Of a stretch of DNA of 64,000 bases, positions 1-14,632 are shown piece after piece (position 1 is the stretch's first letter; every line of letters begins with the position of its first letter). Location of the stretch: NCBI GenBank assembly GCA_025716855.1, contig JAIXMQ010000030.1:62001-126000 (forward strand), in the 5' to 3' direction. Origin of the DNA: Pilaira anomala. Lineage: Eukaryota > Mucoromycota > Mucoromycetes > Mucorales > Mucoraceae. The notes beneath the pieces are model-generated. The model was not told the origin of the DNA, searched no databases, and worked only from the letters and a program-made list of their open reading frames with translations. A program made the translations under genes and the position numbers.

Positions 1-155
1 TATATAAATGATTCGAATCACACATGGAACTGGCTTGAGTTACATCTGAGATTACTATATAATATGTAGGTGCAAACTGAAAAACGGAATACATAAATAT
101 GATATTAAAAAGGAAAGTTTAATGTAATAGGAATAAAACATTTTTAAAGAGAAAG

Positions 156-953
156 TCAACGCTTTGTTATATAGGATGGTGCCAATCGGGCAACCATTAC
201 TAGACCATCGTATGTACTACTTACAACAGCTTCAATTGGTATCAGATTATTTTCATCATTAATCCAATAAAATCTTAATTTCGAAATGAAATCATTTGAC
301 TTTGACAGCTGAATTTGTTTTGATACGTTTTCGTGATCTTCCATGGCAACGAAATCCAATAAAGACTTACCGATGCAGTCAATTTGATTTAATCCAACTA
401 ATATTTCACACATCTTTGTAGCAAATACTATTGTCATATTAGTTGTATATCGATTCAAAATAATACAAAATCGTGGTTCTTGTGTTTTTTGTTCCAATTT
501 ATTATCTTTTCCCCATGGTTGTTTTAAGGAAAGTAATTGGTTTATTTTTTGTTGAGAATCATTTAACAGAATTGTACCATCATGTCGAATTGTGTGTGCA
601 AAATCTGCTGAGCTAATTCTTGATCTCCGTCTAACGCAGTCTAATGAAGCAATTTTAAAGTTTGTTGTTACTAAAGCGTCACAACAGTAATGAACTACAA
701 CGTCAAGTTGAACATATGTTCCATCTTTACAACGTGAACGGTACATGGTAATGGAAGACATGCGTTCTTCTTTTACATTTGCGGTATGAATCAAACCAAT
801 AGCTGCAAGTTCGTCTGGATGTATAAGCTCGTAACCTGGTTTGCCCATTAACTCTTCTGGCGTATAACCTAAAACATCATATACACTTTCTGATGCAAAT
901 ACTACAGTAGCTTCCGCTGTGTTGTCGTAAATAATTATACAATTTATGTCCAT
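156..953 (-). CDS. PAS-domain protein, white-collar-like sensor fragment
   Basis: A 265-residue single-exon reading frame if the first ATG at 953 is used; the frame stays open a little further upstream but only to a TTG. Residues about 5-100 read as a PAS domain (motif VYDVLGYTPEELMGKPGYEL, then HPDEL), close in style to the PAS domains of fungal white-collar/WC-1-like proteins. A second weaker PAS-like stretch follows at about 160-255 (IGKSLLDFVAMEDHENV). No GATA zinc finger, kinase or other output domain is present, and the LOV flavin-cysteine motif is not seen, so light sensing cannot be claimed. It may act as a heterodimer partner or small-ligand sensor; that is inference. It lies only 82 bp downstream of the ARP8 stop, on the same strand. 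An upstream 5' exon overlapping the ARP8 3' end cannot be excluded. Confidence 0.7.
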   Translation of the reverse strand: MDINCIIIYDNTAEATVVFASESVYDVLGYTPEELMGKPGYELIHPDELAAIGLIHTANVKEERMSSITMYRSRCKDGTYVQLDVVVHYCCDALVTTNFKIASLDCVRRRSRISSADFAHTIRHDGTILLNDSQQKINQLLSLKQPWGKDNKLEQKTQEPRFCIILNRYTTNMTIVFATKMCEILVGLNQIDCIGKSLLDFVAMEDHENVSKQIQLSKSNDFISKLRFYWINDENNLIPIEAVVSSTYDGLVMVARLAPSYITKR

Positions 954-1035
954 AAGAATAAATATTTTTGTCAAAAAAAAAAATAATAATAATAAAAAAA
1001 TTTACCCTGATTTTATTTATTTGTTTTATTTAAAA

Positions 1036-3430
1036 TTACATAAGCAAAGCCCTTTCTCTTAATAATCTTGCACCCACTTGTTCCCATTCCTTTGCACCAA
1101 TCCACATATCTTTTGCTATATCTAATTTTGCCATAACAGAAGCACCTTTCCAAACTAACACTTCAGGATCTAATTCTCTGGGTGCAGGCAATACCTCCAC
1201 ACGATCAATAAATGCTCTCTGTGCTAGTTCCGTTGATAACACACTAATTTTTTTTTATTTTTTTTTATACATTTTAGTATTTCGTATATAACTCTTTAAT
1301 TATACAACTTACCGATCCTCTAATACTTTACTAAAGTTAGCTATCTTACCACCACCACCAACTAAGATAATACTCGTAAAATATCGTTTTAATTTCTCTT
1401 CGGATCCATTAGCAGTATTAAGAATTGATTGAGCAATTGCGATATCAATTGGATATGATTGATACATTTTCGACTGTATAAGAGTAATAAGTATATGAAT
1501 CTACTATACATATATTTAGTAACTTACTTTATCATCTGTAGGTGTCCAAGAAGACTTTAATACCTTCTTTTTATTATCCAAGATATCAGGATAAACTAAA
1601 CAAAGTGGAGCCAAAAAGACTTCGTCGTATACTTTACACTGATACTTTAATGTAGGTTTAAATGGTGTACGAGCAAAGAAATCATACACTTGAACACTGA
1701 TATCCGCTTCATTCATTGTACACCATTTCTCCTTTAATTCTTCAACTAATTTCCAATCAAAAGGAGTGGATAAATCGATATTTTCATAGGGAAACTTGTT
1801 TGCCAATAAAAAAGATGCAAATGTCTTTGTTATATCGTCACCGCCAATTGCAATGGAGATCCTGGAATCCACTTGAACTACACCGTCTTCTATACACGTA
1901 ATGTTGGTTTTTTGTGCTCCAATATCCACTACAACTGCACTGGATACACCTGCACCGTATGTTGCACACGTGGATTCTTGTTGGATAATAATACCTCTAA
2001 AGTCCATATAACGTAATAACATGGTCACTAATTCACAAAGATATGTTTGGTGAAATGTATCGGGTACAACAATTACTACATTATAATTCTAATCGTTTTG
2101 TTAATTTTGCATTTTCTTTTAAACATTTTATATCAGGCATCTACCTTAAAATCGGATCTTTCTACTTGCAATTCACTGATAATTGATTCAGTCCAAATTG
2201 CTTCAATATCACTTAACAATGCGTTCAAAGACGTATAATCCTCATGATTGAATGTTCCATACTTCCAAGGATAAAGAATACGATAAGGACTTTCTTTAGA
2301 GATGGGCAAATTTAATGCCTATTTATACATAAGTTATTTAATACCATATTCGTAAATATACATAAATGCATTTTGGCATTTAATTATTACCTTTTCACCC
2401 ACATAATACTCTACATCTGATGAGGGCTCAGTCCATTCAACTTTATAAGGATCGTTATGATCAAGAATCGTTTCTTTAAATGCAGTTGTATTAAATCCAA
2501 TGACTTGCGCTTCAGCATTAGGCACTGCTCTACGTTTTGCGTTCTTCATTCTCCATTTAAGTTCACCTTTAATCTCATGTAAGGCTTCTAGACGTTTCTC
2601 TTCGACCTCTTCTGTTTCGCTTGTCGTAATTTCCATATCATTGTTTTGTGTCGTATTTATAAACCGTCTAGCGATGACATGAGGTACAGATTTAGGAAAT
2701 GCTTCAGAAGCAAAGCCTAATCTCAAGTTACGTGATCCAGGATGAATAATGATGGTATCTCTCCATTCCTCCTCTGGCTATTTTTTTTTTTTTTTCAAGT
2801 GATTAATAAAAAGGTAATGAGGTTCTTTACAAATGTACTTACATCAGGCGAAATTTCTTCTGCGCCTGCTTTACTACCGGGAAAATAAGTTGTATCGTTT
2901 CTGGCAAAGGTACTGGTAATGTTACGTGTTGGAAGGATATTATAACCTTTGACAGGAAAAGTAGTATATTTGAAATGAGGTTGTGGTCTGTTAGGTTGAA
3001 TATCTTGTTTGACTACTGTTGGAGGTTCTTTTTCGTTATTAATAATGGCCGAAGTCATAGTTGTGGTAGGAGTAGTAGGAGTAGGTGTGGTGGTGGTGGT
3101 AGTAGTAGATATGTCTGTTTTCATCTCTCCATAAGTAACCTTGTCGTCAATCATATTAGGAACAGATGAAGAAGTTTTGATATGTTTCTGTTTTTTAATT
3201 GTTTCTGGTTCAGGAGAAAGCTTTTGCTTTTTGGTTTTTTTTGGTGCAGCTTGTAGTTGTGGTTGTAATGAACGCGGTGAAGGTTCAGCTGATTTTTGAT
3301 CACTTGTTTTGTTTACAGGAAAAGGAGGCGTGGTGATAGAACTTGCTTCCTCCATCCACGCGTATTTCTTTTGTGACAGGTTCTTGAGAAAAGTATTACT
3401 ATGCGGACTGTTGTTATTATGATCAGCCAT
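1036..3430 (-). CDS. ARP8: Actin-related protein 8 (INO80 chromatin remodeller subunit)
   Basis: Six exons: 3430-2843, 2777-2391, 2318-2145, 2088-1528, 1473-1313 and 1243-1036, giving 692 residues. The first ~200 residues are a low-complexity Ser/Thr/Pro/Lys tail, typical of Arp8 N-termini. The actin fold follows, with the Arp8 hallmark IIIHPGSRNLRLG...FPKSVPHVIARR, then VVPDTF, the QESTCATYGAG segment, the phosphate-loop-like VVVDIGAQKTNITCI and the late VGGGGKI loop. Arp8 is a nuclear, non-polymerising actin relative that binds nucleosomes within INO80; that role is known for the family. Exon phases join cleanly (for example GAG GAT CG|T at the last junction). The TSR4 gene lies just upstream in the same orientation. 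A poly(A/T) tract of about 32 bp sits between the two, at 3512-3543. Confidence 0.93.
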
Positions 3431-3508
3431 ATTTATGATATAAAAAAAAAGATGATATGATGTATGATAAAGATATCTTAATAAAAAATGAAAAAAAGCT
3501 GGGTTTAA

Positions 3509-3546
<38 letters not shown>

Positions 3547-3561
3547 GACAGTCATTTTATT

Positions 3562-4982
3562 TTATTTAGCAGCAGCATTTTTACGACGTAACATGGCAGC
3601 TTCTTTAGGACCTAATTGCATACCGTCAGCAGAAAAGTCTTGCTTCCAGAGCACTTCTTCAGCAAAAACTTCTTTTCCTAAAGCACAATTCTTTTTACAA
3701 GTATAGACGAAAAGAGATCCCCAATCTAAAGAATCGGCTGCGTCATGATTTACTCCCAGATAATTTAATAGAGTTGACAAAACTTGAAATTCAAAGGTAC
3801 GGGGACCTTTACAAAGCTCACAATCAGGTATCGATTCTGGTTTATAGTTTTGTTGGACCCATAATGGTTCACGTGTAGGCATATCATATTCAACACGATC
3901 ATAACGAATTACTTGGTCGGGGTAAAGCTGAATTCTTAATTGAAATTGTAGGAACACATCATCTACGTCTACTTTAGTGTCCTCTTCTGCTTCATCGCCT
4001 GCAAGTACTAAAGCCTTGGAATCAGAAGAAGGTTCTTGTGGATTATTTTCCTTGAAGAACGCTGCCTGTTCTTCTTCCTCTTCAGCATCCTCTCCCTTTC
4101 CCTCTGGCTCGCTCACAATTTCCTTCTCAGTAAAGATACGTGCTGCACGAAGTTTTTCGATTGTCTCTTTCTCTTCTTCTGAGATTGCCTTATTGCAAAA
4201 TTCTTTATGTCGACACATATTCCAATCTGCCATTTGATGTTCACGAGAGCAATAAAATGCTTTACCACATTTACCACATGCTTTTGCTCCTCCAAGTCCA
4301 CAAATCACACATTGAACTGGTTCTTTAAATGATTTAGGGGTAAATTCCGCTTCATCTTCATCTTCGTCATCGGTTTCGTTAGGTGGGGGATAATAAGAGT
4401 TTTCGCGTGGTAATTGAGATCTGAACACTTTAAAACTAAGTAGATTTATATGTTCGTTAATATGTTGGATCTGAAATAATTAAATCATGCTTGTTTATTT
4501 ATTTACCTGCGAGTCCAGTCTTGCTTTACACAACCACCCTTCTTACAGCAAAATACATATACAGTTCTATGGAATGCTTCCGAAGGTTGATCTTCAGGTG
4601 TATACAACTAATGAGAACAGCAAGATATCAATATACGTACGTGTGTATGTGCCAATTATTTCTATTCATAAACCTACTTGTAATAATAAACTCATGGGTT
4701 GTTCACAATTTCCACATGTTACTTGTTCTGCAATCAAAATAGTTTCAGGGTTTAACCATGCCTAATATACAGTATAAGTATTTTTGTGTGATACGTTAAA
4801 GGTGAATAACGACTTACGGGCTTTCCACCTGATTTACTAGGGAATGTTTCAGCAGTTAAAGGTGTCTCGGGGTCTTCAGCATATCCAAGTTGAGGAGCAT
4901 ATTTATCAAATAAAATTGCTTGACTTAATTCCTTTGGGTCAAGTTCTGACACGTCGCTATCTGTGTCTTTATTATTTGACAT
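3562..4982 (-). CDS. TSR4: TSR4/PDCD2 family ribosome-biogenesis protein with MYND zinc finger
   Basis: Four exons, 4982-4818, 4761-4678, 4607-4507 and 4435-3562, giving 407 residues. The N-terminal part carries the PDCD2 zinc-binding segments (TCGNCEQPM, then FCCKKGGCVKQDW), followed by FKVFRSQLPREN, a family signature. A MYND-type finger follows (CVICGLGGAKACGKCGKAFYC...HKEFC), then an acidic linker. The C-terminal PDCD2 domain contains PDCELCKGPRTFEFQVL and the final SLFVYTCKKNC. The family (yeast Tsr4, animal PDCD2) is a co-translational chaperone of ribosomal protein uS5/Rps2 needed for 20S pre-rRNA processing. The ATG at 4982 opens an acidic peptide typical of the family. The MFSD5-type gene starts 171 bp away on the other strand, so the two share a short divergent promoter. 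Confidence 0.93.
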
Positions 4983-5153
4983 GATTGAATAAAGAATGAA
5001 AAAGAGAGAAGAAAAAAAAACCTTCCTTTTGGTCTTTAAAAGCCACCGGAAAATGCAATTTTCATGCGGTGTCTCAATACAGTTCCAAAGAAGTAGCGAT
5101 AGCGGTTAAGACACAAGCTTTATCTTTCCTTTTCAATTTTACTTATTTTAATA

Positions 5154-6695
5154 ATGGAGAGTGCTATACAAGTTTTTGAATTGGGTCCAGAGAATCAACC
5201 GCAGTTACTGAAAAAGTTCAAGACTTTTCAATGGCAATACTTAACTGTTTATTTAACTGTCATGGGTACTACTTTTTTTTAAAACATACTAGTTGAATAT
5301 CATCTCTGCTAAAATACCACTTTTCTGTTTTAAGGTGCTGATTGGATTCAAGGACCTTATTTATATAAGCTTTATAATTCATATGAACTTGAACTAACAC
5401 AAATTGCCATGTTATTTTTAACTGGCTTTGTAAGTGGTGCCTTTGCAGGAACAGCCGTAGGAAGTCTGGCCGATTCATGGTAATTAAATAATAGTATGCG
5501 TGTGTGTGAGCGTGTGTGTGTGACTGAATAATTTACTGACATAAAAAAAAGGGGTCGTAAGCGAATTTGCATTGTATTTTGTTGTACTATGCTTGTTGCC
5601 ATTTCTATTAGATTAATCAACAACTATGCACTCTTGTTTTTATCACACATCTTATCTGGCCTTTCCACAGCATTAATGTACAGTGTATTTGAATCTTGGT
5701 ATGTTTCGGAGCATACGAGTCGAGGATTTCCTGCCGAATGGCGAGCTCGCACATTTGCATTAGCTACTTTACTGAATAGTGTTGTCGCGATTTTAGCAGG
5801 TCTATTAGCGAATTCATTGGTAGATATTTGGGGATTTCGAGCTCCTTATATTGCTTCCATGGTTTTAATTTGTTTTGTAGCTAGTATGGTTGTTACCACT
5901 TGGACAGAAAACTATGGTACTGAAGAAGCTGTAAGTTTTTCTGTTTATACATATACTAAGAGAAATCTTATTTGAACTTCTTTTTTTCCTATTCTATAGA
6001 CTGACGTAGACTTGATAAAGACTTTAAAGAGTGGATTATCGACCATGATTCAGAGTAAGAATATTATCGTAATTGGTATTGCACAAACATTCTTTGAATG
6101 CTCCATGTATATATTTGTATTATTATATATCCCAGCCATTGAAAATGCTACAAATGATGGTAATTTACCTTTCGGTTACTTATTCTCTACCATGATGGTT
6201 GCTGTCATGGTTGGATCTATGACATTCCAACTCTTTGAGAAACAGGCGAAAACAGGCCTACGCTTCTTTATGGAATGTAAAGAAGATAAGCTATTAACAA
6301 TGGCCTTAGGCTTAGCTTCATGCGCATTTATGGCCATGGCATATCATGGAAACAGTTCAACTACCATTTTATTAATGGCCTATCACTTATTTGAATTCAC
6401 AACCGGTCTTTATTATCCAGCCATCTCTTCTTTGAAAGCAGAAGAAATTCCCGAAGAAACAAGAGCGGCTGTCATGACTCTGTTAAGAATTCCAATGAAT
6501 TTGAGTGTGGGTCTGATCATGTGGCATGTAAGTAATAAAATAGACATTTAAATATATTTTTATGTAAATTTTGCGACTGACTTGTGATTTGTATTCACAT
6601 AGGTTGAAGATATGTCGACAGCTATGATGTTTTCTATTTGTGGTATTATGACTTCAGTTGGTTGTTTCCTTGTAATAGCCTTTTACGGAAATTAA
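5154..6695 (+). CDS. MFSD5-type major facilitator (molybdate-anion transporter family)
   Basis: Five exons, 5154-5265, 5335-5479, 5552-5930, 6000-6527 and 6603-6695, giving 418 residues, close to MFSD5 proteins (about 450). The signature ADWIQGPYLYKLY after the first membrane helix, GRKRICI after the second loop, and the GLSTALMYSVFESWYVSEH stretch with FPAEW all match the MFSD5/MOT2 family strongly. About 10-12 hydrophobic helices are visible. Algal MOT2 imports molybdate; in fungi and animals the substrate is less certain, so molybdate transport here is inference. Splice sites are canonical (for example gtaagt at 6528). The protein ends FYGN with almost no cytoplasmic tail, shorter than animal members. 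Confidence 0.88.
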
Positions 6696-7273
6696 ATATT
6701 AGAGACTCTTTTTATTATTCATAAAAGATAACATTTAGAAGCGTTTATTTTTTTTTTAAAAAAAAATGTGAACGATCGGTAATCAATAAGAAACATGGAA
6801 AGTGCAAGATGTATTAAATTGGAAATATTTTATTTCCACATCTACACAACTCTGAAAAAAAAAAAAAAAAAAAAAAAAAGCTATATACAAAATCATTTTA
6901 TTTATTTATTTATTTACATCAAAACAAAAATAAAGCTACCTTGGTCCAAATGTTTATAATATTTGTAAATTTGAGAAGACAAATCAATTTATTTTATTTT
7001 TTTGGCTAACTACGCGTTCAATCATTACAATTTTCTACAACTGAACAGTAAGGTCATTTTCTCTTGAAAAAAACTTTACTACATCATTGAGGTTACTTCT
7101 AACTAACTTGCTTTGGTCAATGAAAATATGGGAAAACGTTACGCGACAACTTTGAGTTGCTTTATCAGCTTCCTTTTGGGATAAAAATGCCAACTTTTGT
7201 GTAGTTATATCTGTTGAACGGTATTTATTATACTGTAGGAATAATAAATATATAATCAACTTCTACTTTAAAA
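6696..7273. other. Intergenic, AT-rich, no gene seen
   Basis: This holds the MFSD5 3' region, several poly(A)/poly(T) runs including one of more than 20 A near 6856-6878, and a short TTTA repeat near 6899-6916. Open frames here are short and A/T-driven. The stretch leads into the broken FAR1-like element, but I could not identify a terminal inverted repeat. Confidence 0.6.
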
Positions 7274-8043
7274 ATGAATCAATCCGTTAACACTTACGCT
7301 ATCAACACCTACCAACCTACTCCTAGTATTATGGAGGTACCTGTTACTGAATATCAAAATGTTATTGAAAGTTTCATCGCTAAGTATGGTGTAGAATAGA
7401 GGATCTACAACAGAAAAATTGTTAACAATAATAAAGAAGCTACTGCCCCCGTTGTCAAGCGTTTGAAGAGAGAAGTTGATTATCTCTGGTACGCCGATTA
7501 CAAGTGTCATCATTTCGGTAAGAAGCAGGCCAAGACATTTGTTAGCTTGTCTGGCAAGCAGCATGAATTGCAAAAGGCCGGTAAAAAGTGCAACTGTCTT
7601 GCTCTTTTGAAGGTTACTTGTTACAAGAGCAGCCCTGACATGGTAACTTTAAAATTTATGAATGAACATAACCACGAGGTTGGTGGCTCCGATGATATTA
7701 AGCATCTGCCTTTGTCTAAAGAGGCCAGGTATTACATTGAGAGATGTCTTCGCGAGGGTTATAGAAAGAGAGACACCAGACTATGTATCCAAAAGAACTA
7801 CCGCAAGTATATGCGAGGCTTGACCGAAGATATATCTCCACCACCACCAACACGATTTTACATAGAGCTCAAATGGTTCACGCCGACGAGATCTACAACA
7901 TCTATAAAAAGATCAAAAAATCTTTTTATAAGCCTGCTGACGATCAGAAAGAGTCAATTAAAATCTGGTTAAACGAATTAACTGTTAGTGGCTACAAGAC
8001 TTTTGTCGGTGATCATTATCACTATGGCAGATGGGTTCTGTAA
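7274..8043 (+). pseudogene. Broken FAR1/MULE-type transposase-derived gene
   Basis: From the ATG at 7274 one frame runs 41 codons to an in-frame TAG at 7397-7399, then continues in the same frame to about 7830. There the coding pattern moves to another frame (STTTNTILHRAQMVHADEIY), which ends at 8043. The central part has a FAR1/WRKY-GCM1-like zinc-binding layout: DYKCHHF, KKCNCLALLKV, then EHNHEVGG with C...C...HNH spacing. Such domains sit at the N-terminus of Mutator-like (MULE) transposases and proteins derived from them. With one nonsense codon and one frameshift this is most simply a decaying mobile-element gene. No downstream DDE domain is visible, so it is also truncated. Codon choice (more AAG, GGT, GCC) differs from flanking genes, consistent with a separate origin. 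Confidence 0.7.
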
Positions 8044-8086
8044 TACGGATAATTTGTCTCAGTCACACAAAATTTGTCATATTTTA

Positions 8087-8126
<40 letters not shown>

Positions 8127-8321
8127 TATGCGCATGTGTACTTTTATTGAGAAAATGAATGGGGAAAGATAAGCGCACCATCTTTTGCGCACTACTTTTT
8201 TCTACACGCACTACTTTTGCGCAGCGCGCACCAGGTTTTTAATCCGCCCGAAAATAAATTATTAGTTTGTTCTCTCTCTTTTCTATAAAAAAAAAATAAA
8301 TAAATAATAATAAAAAGAAAA

Positions 8322-9178
8322 ATGAGATTGATTATTCGTGATGATTACAATGAAGTATCCAAGTTTATAGGTAACTTTTTTATTTGATTTTTTGATGTAT
8401 AAAAAAAAAACAAAAATACATACTGTAGTATATGTATAATTGGACACATATACAGCAAACTATATCAAGGAACGGATCAAGCAGTTTAAACCTTCTAGCG
8501 AAAGACCATTTGTTATAGGTTTACCAACCGGATCATCGCCTATCGGTGTTTATAAAAGATTAGTTGAATTTTATAAGGAGGAAAAGATTAGTTTTAAACA
8601 TGTTGTAACTTTCAATATGGATGAATATGTTGGATTACCTCGTGATCACCCAGAGTCTTATCATTCGTTTATGTGGAATAACCTTTTCAAGCATGTTGAT
8701 ATAAATCCTTCAAATGTTTATATGCTGGATGGTAATGCTCCTGATTTGGATGAAGAATGTAAAAAGTTTGAAGCAGATATCGCACGTGTAGGTGGTATCG
8801 AGTTGTTTTTGGGAGGTATTGGTCCCGATGGTCATATTGCTTTCAATGAGCCAGGATCTTCTTTAACTTCTCGTACGCGTGTTAAAACTTTGGCTTATGA
8901 GACAATCATCGCAAATGCTAGATTCTTTAATGGTGATATAACTAAAGTACCCAAACTAGCTTTAACTGTGGGTGTAGCGTAAGATTGTTAAATGTATATA
9001 AATATAAACTTAATGCTTAAATTATTGTTTTCTTAGAACTGTTATGGACGCCCGTGAAGTTGTTATTCTTATTACAGGCGCTCACAAGGTAATTTATATT
9101 AGAAAAAAGGATATAGTTGTGTATGCACATACATAAGACTTTTTATATATATTACAATCATCCACACACACATACACA

Positions 9179-9229
<51 letters not shown>

Positions 9230-9569
9230 GGCAATTGCTTTAGCCAAATGTATCGAAGAAGGTGTCAATCATATGTGGACGGTATCAGCTATCCAAATGC
9301 ATCCTAAAGGTCTTATCGTGTGTGACGAAGACGCTACTTTAGAGCTTCATGTGAAGGTAACTAATTTGTATATTAACTAATCTTTTATTTTTAACTATTA
9401 TTCATTACATAAAATATTGTTTTGATAGACGGTTAAATATTTTAAATCAATTGAACATGTTCATCATTCATTAATTGGATTCGAGAACTTGTCACTTCAG
9501 GGCGGTGTTAAACAGTTGAAAACTGTATTAGCATCTGCAAATTACAGACCCAATACTCCAATGGACTAG
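8322..9569 (+). CDS. NAG1: Glucosamine-6-phosphate deaminase
   Basis: Five exons, 8322-8370, 8456-8978, 9037-9088, 9231-9356 and 9429-9569, giving 296 residues, matching the usual length of GNPDA/NagB (about 290). It converts glucosamine-6-phosphate to fructose-6-phosphate and ammonia, linking chitin/GlcNAc use to glycolysis. Visible signatures are [12 protein letters not shown] (phosphate loop), [10 protein letters not shown] with the catalytic-base aspartate, and [17 protein letters not shown] with the conserved Asp-x-His and Glu, then [13 protein letters not shown] near the end. The start codon lies in a 49-nt first exon beginning [12 protein letters not shown], the normal family N-terminus. 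The third intron contains a CT/AT microsatellite. No other GlcNAc catabolic genes are adjacent, so this copy is not clustered here. Confidence 0.95.
9180..9229 (+). repeat. CT then AT dinucleotide microsatellite in an intron
   Basis: About 16 CT units are followed directly by about 9 AT units, ending in the intron acceptor AG at 9229-9230. The run forms the polypyrimidine tract of the third intron of the deaminase gene, so length changes could affect splicing. Confidence 0.9.
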
Positions 9570-9758
9570 TAGTTTACATCACTTGTATAGCTTATTATTG
9601 GAATAAAGTTGCATTGATGAAAGTGACATGAAATTTTAACTAAAAAAAGAAAAAAGTGTGACTAACAAAAAAAAAAAAGTATATTTTTCGCACTTATTTT
9701 TTTTTTATTTTACTTTTTATTTCTTTCAAATAAACAAAAACACAATAAATAAACAACT

Positions 9759-10230
9759 ATGGAAGTAGCACACAAGTGGGAAGATGACGGAGGATCAGGT
9801 GGTGGAGGTGGAGGAGGAGGTAGAAGACCAATGAGAATGTCAGGCGAAGGTGGTGGAGGAGGAGGAGGAGGCGGCAACGTTCCTTTTTCTAAGATGGTCT
9901 TTGACGGTAAAAGAATGAGAAAAGCAATTCAAAGACGAACAGTTGATTATAATCATAGTGTAGCTCGATGGATGCAGGTTAGATTGAATAACTTTATTTA
10001 TTCCTTTAATAATAAAATATTATTTCAACCTTTTGTTCTGATTTGTTTTCTCTTTCTTTCTTATTTTTACTTTTTTTTATTTATTTATTTATGAAAAATA
10101 CTTCTATTGAAATAGGAACGTGTTTGGATCCGAGATAGAAGAGATACGCGATATCTAAGACCTGATCCCAACTTTATTGTTAACGTAAGTTTTATAAAAA
10201 GATGCGAGAAAATCATACACCCTAGTTAAT

Positions 10231-10268
<38 letters not shown>

Positions 10269-12165
10269 TTATTACCTCCAGTAGCATACCTTGATAATCC
10301 AATTAACGCGGTAACAACTAAATTCATTCATACATCAACAAATAAAATTCGATATCCTGTCAATGTAGTTAGAGTAAGTTAAATATCCCTCCCAAAAATA
10401 AATAAATAAATATATTTATATATTTGTATATATTTAGTGGACTCCAGAAGGTCGTCGATTAATTACAGGTTCTTCTAGTGGTGAATTTACTTTATGGAAC
10501 GGTCTCACATTTAATTTTGAAACCATTTTACAAGCTCATGATTCTGCTGTACGCGCCATGAACTGGTCACATAATGATAATTGGATGGTCACTGGTGATC
10601 ACAGTGGTATTATCAAATACTGGCAATCCAACATGAGCAATTTAAAAATGTTTCAAGGTCATAAAGAAGCAATTCGTGATTTAACTTTTGCTCCCTCTGA
10701 TACTCGTTTCGCTACTTGCTCTGATGATTCTTATATTAAAATTTGGGATTTTAATACTGGTACAGAAGAAAAGACTTTAAAAGGTCACGGTTGGGATGTT
10801 AAATGTCTTGATTGGCATCCATACAAGTCTTTATTAGCCTCGGGTAGTAAAGATAATCTTGTCAAATTGTGGGATCCAAAGTCTGCAAAAAATATCACTT
10901 CACTGTTAGTCTCTCTCTTAAATATATTGATAAATTCTTATTTATCTAATTTCCCACTTTTCTTTTTTTTTAGTCATGGACATAAAAATACTGTTTTAGC
11001 TTTAGAATGGAATCAAAATGGTAATTGGTTGGTTACAGCTGGTAGAGATCAACTTGTCAAAGTATATGATATTAGAACCATGAAAGAATTACAAGTATTT
11101 AGAGGACATAAGAAGGAAATTTGCTGTAGGTTTAATATTATATGTATACTAACAATAATAAGAGTACAATATTAACTGTGATTTGTAGCTGCAAAATGGC
11201 ATCCACAACACGAACGTTTATTAGCAACAGGTGGATCCGACGGTGCATTAATGTTCTGGATGACAGGTCAAGATCAACCAGTCGGTGAACAAGAAACTGC
11301 ACACGAATCCAACATTTGGTCCTTAGATTGGCACCCAGTTGGTCATATTCTTGTATCCGGTTCAAATGATCATACTACACGTTTTTGGACTCGACCTAGA
11401 CCAGGAGAATTAACCTCTGATAAATTTGATTCCAGCCAACATCACGATGAAGAACCTGCTCCTTCAATAAAAGAAGATTATAGACAACAGTTTACTGAAC
11501 CGCCACCTTTTAGACCTCATAACATACCTCATCAAAAGATTGAACCACCTCCATTTAGACCTGCTAACGCTCCTACTATGCGAGATAATGGTCCTCCACC
11601 TTTTAGACCAAATAATAATAATCCACCACATCAATTCAATGAACCACCACCTTTCCGTCCTCAACAACAAGATATCATGATGCGTCCTCCTCTTCCTCCT
11701 CTTCCATTTGATGGTGGTGGCGGATTTAATAGACCTCCTATGAATAATAGAGGTGGTATTGGAAGAGGTAGAGGTGGTATGCATCAACAGCAACAACAAA
11801 GACACAATAATAATAATATGCAACAAGGTTATAGACCTCCTCCTCCTATGATGAATAATAATGGAAGATATGATGGTGGTGGCGGTGGCGGTGGTGGTGG
11901 ACATTCTTTCCAGCAACAAAGACCTCCTATGATGCATAATCAAAGAATGAATAATAATATGAATAAGAGACCTTATCCTCAACAGCAACAACATCATCAA
12001 CATCAACCTCAACAACAGTTACAAGAAGGTGGTCCTGGATATAGACCTCCTCCTCCTTTTGGTGGAAATCCTCAACAACAGCAGCAACATCATCATCAGC
12101 AGCAGCAACAACAACACCACCAACAATTTTCTCATAGAGACAAGAAACCAAGAAGATGGAATTAA
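9759..12165 (+). CDS. PFS2: Polyadenylation factor subunit 2 (WDR33/Pfs2), WD40
   Basis: Six exons, 9759-9977, 10116-10184, 10269-10373, 10438-10904, 10974-11125 and 11189-12165, giving 662 residues. After a glycine-rich N-terminus, the segment [20 protein letters not shown]...RWMQ is the diagnostic WDR33/Pfs2 entry motif. It is followed by [25 protein letters not shown] and seven WD40 repeats ending near [11 protein letters not shown]. The protein is the scaffold of the cleavage and polyadenylation factor that helps read the AAUAAA signal. The C-terminal ~230 residues are low complexity: four copies of a PPPFRP motif, then Gly/Asn/Gln/His-rich sequence with CAA/CAT runs. It converges on DHX35 with only 80 bp between stop codons, so the 3' ends probably overlap. 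Confidence 0.94.
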
Positions 12166-12245
12166 ACCATTTCTTTTTTTCTTTTTCTTTTTCTTTTCTT
12201 TTTCCTGTTAATAATTGTACACAATAAAATAACTATTTTCTTTAT

Positions 12246-14632
<2,387 letters not shown>

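Noticed and set aside
11464..12015. Minus-strand Arg/Ile-rich frame
   Set aside because: Shadow of the Gln/His/Gly-rich Pfs2 tail.
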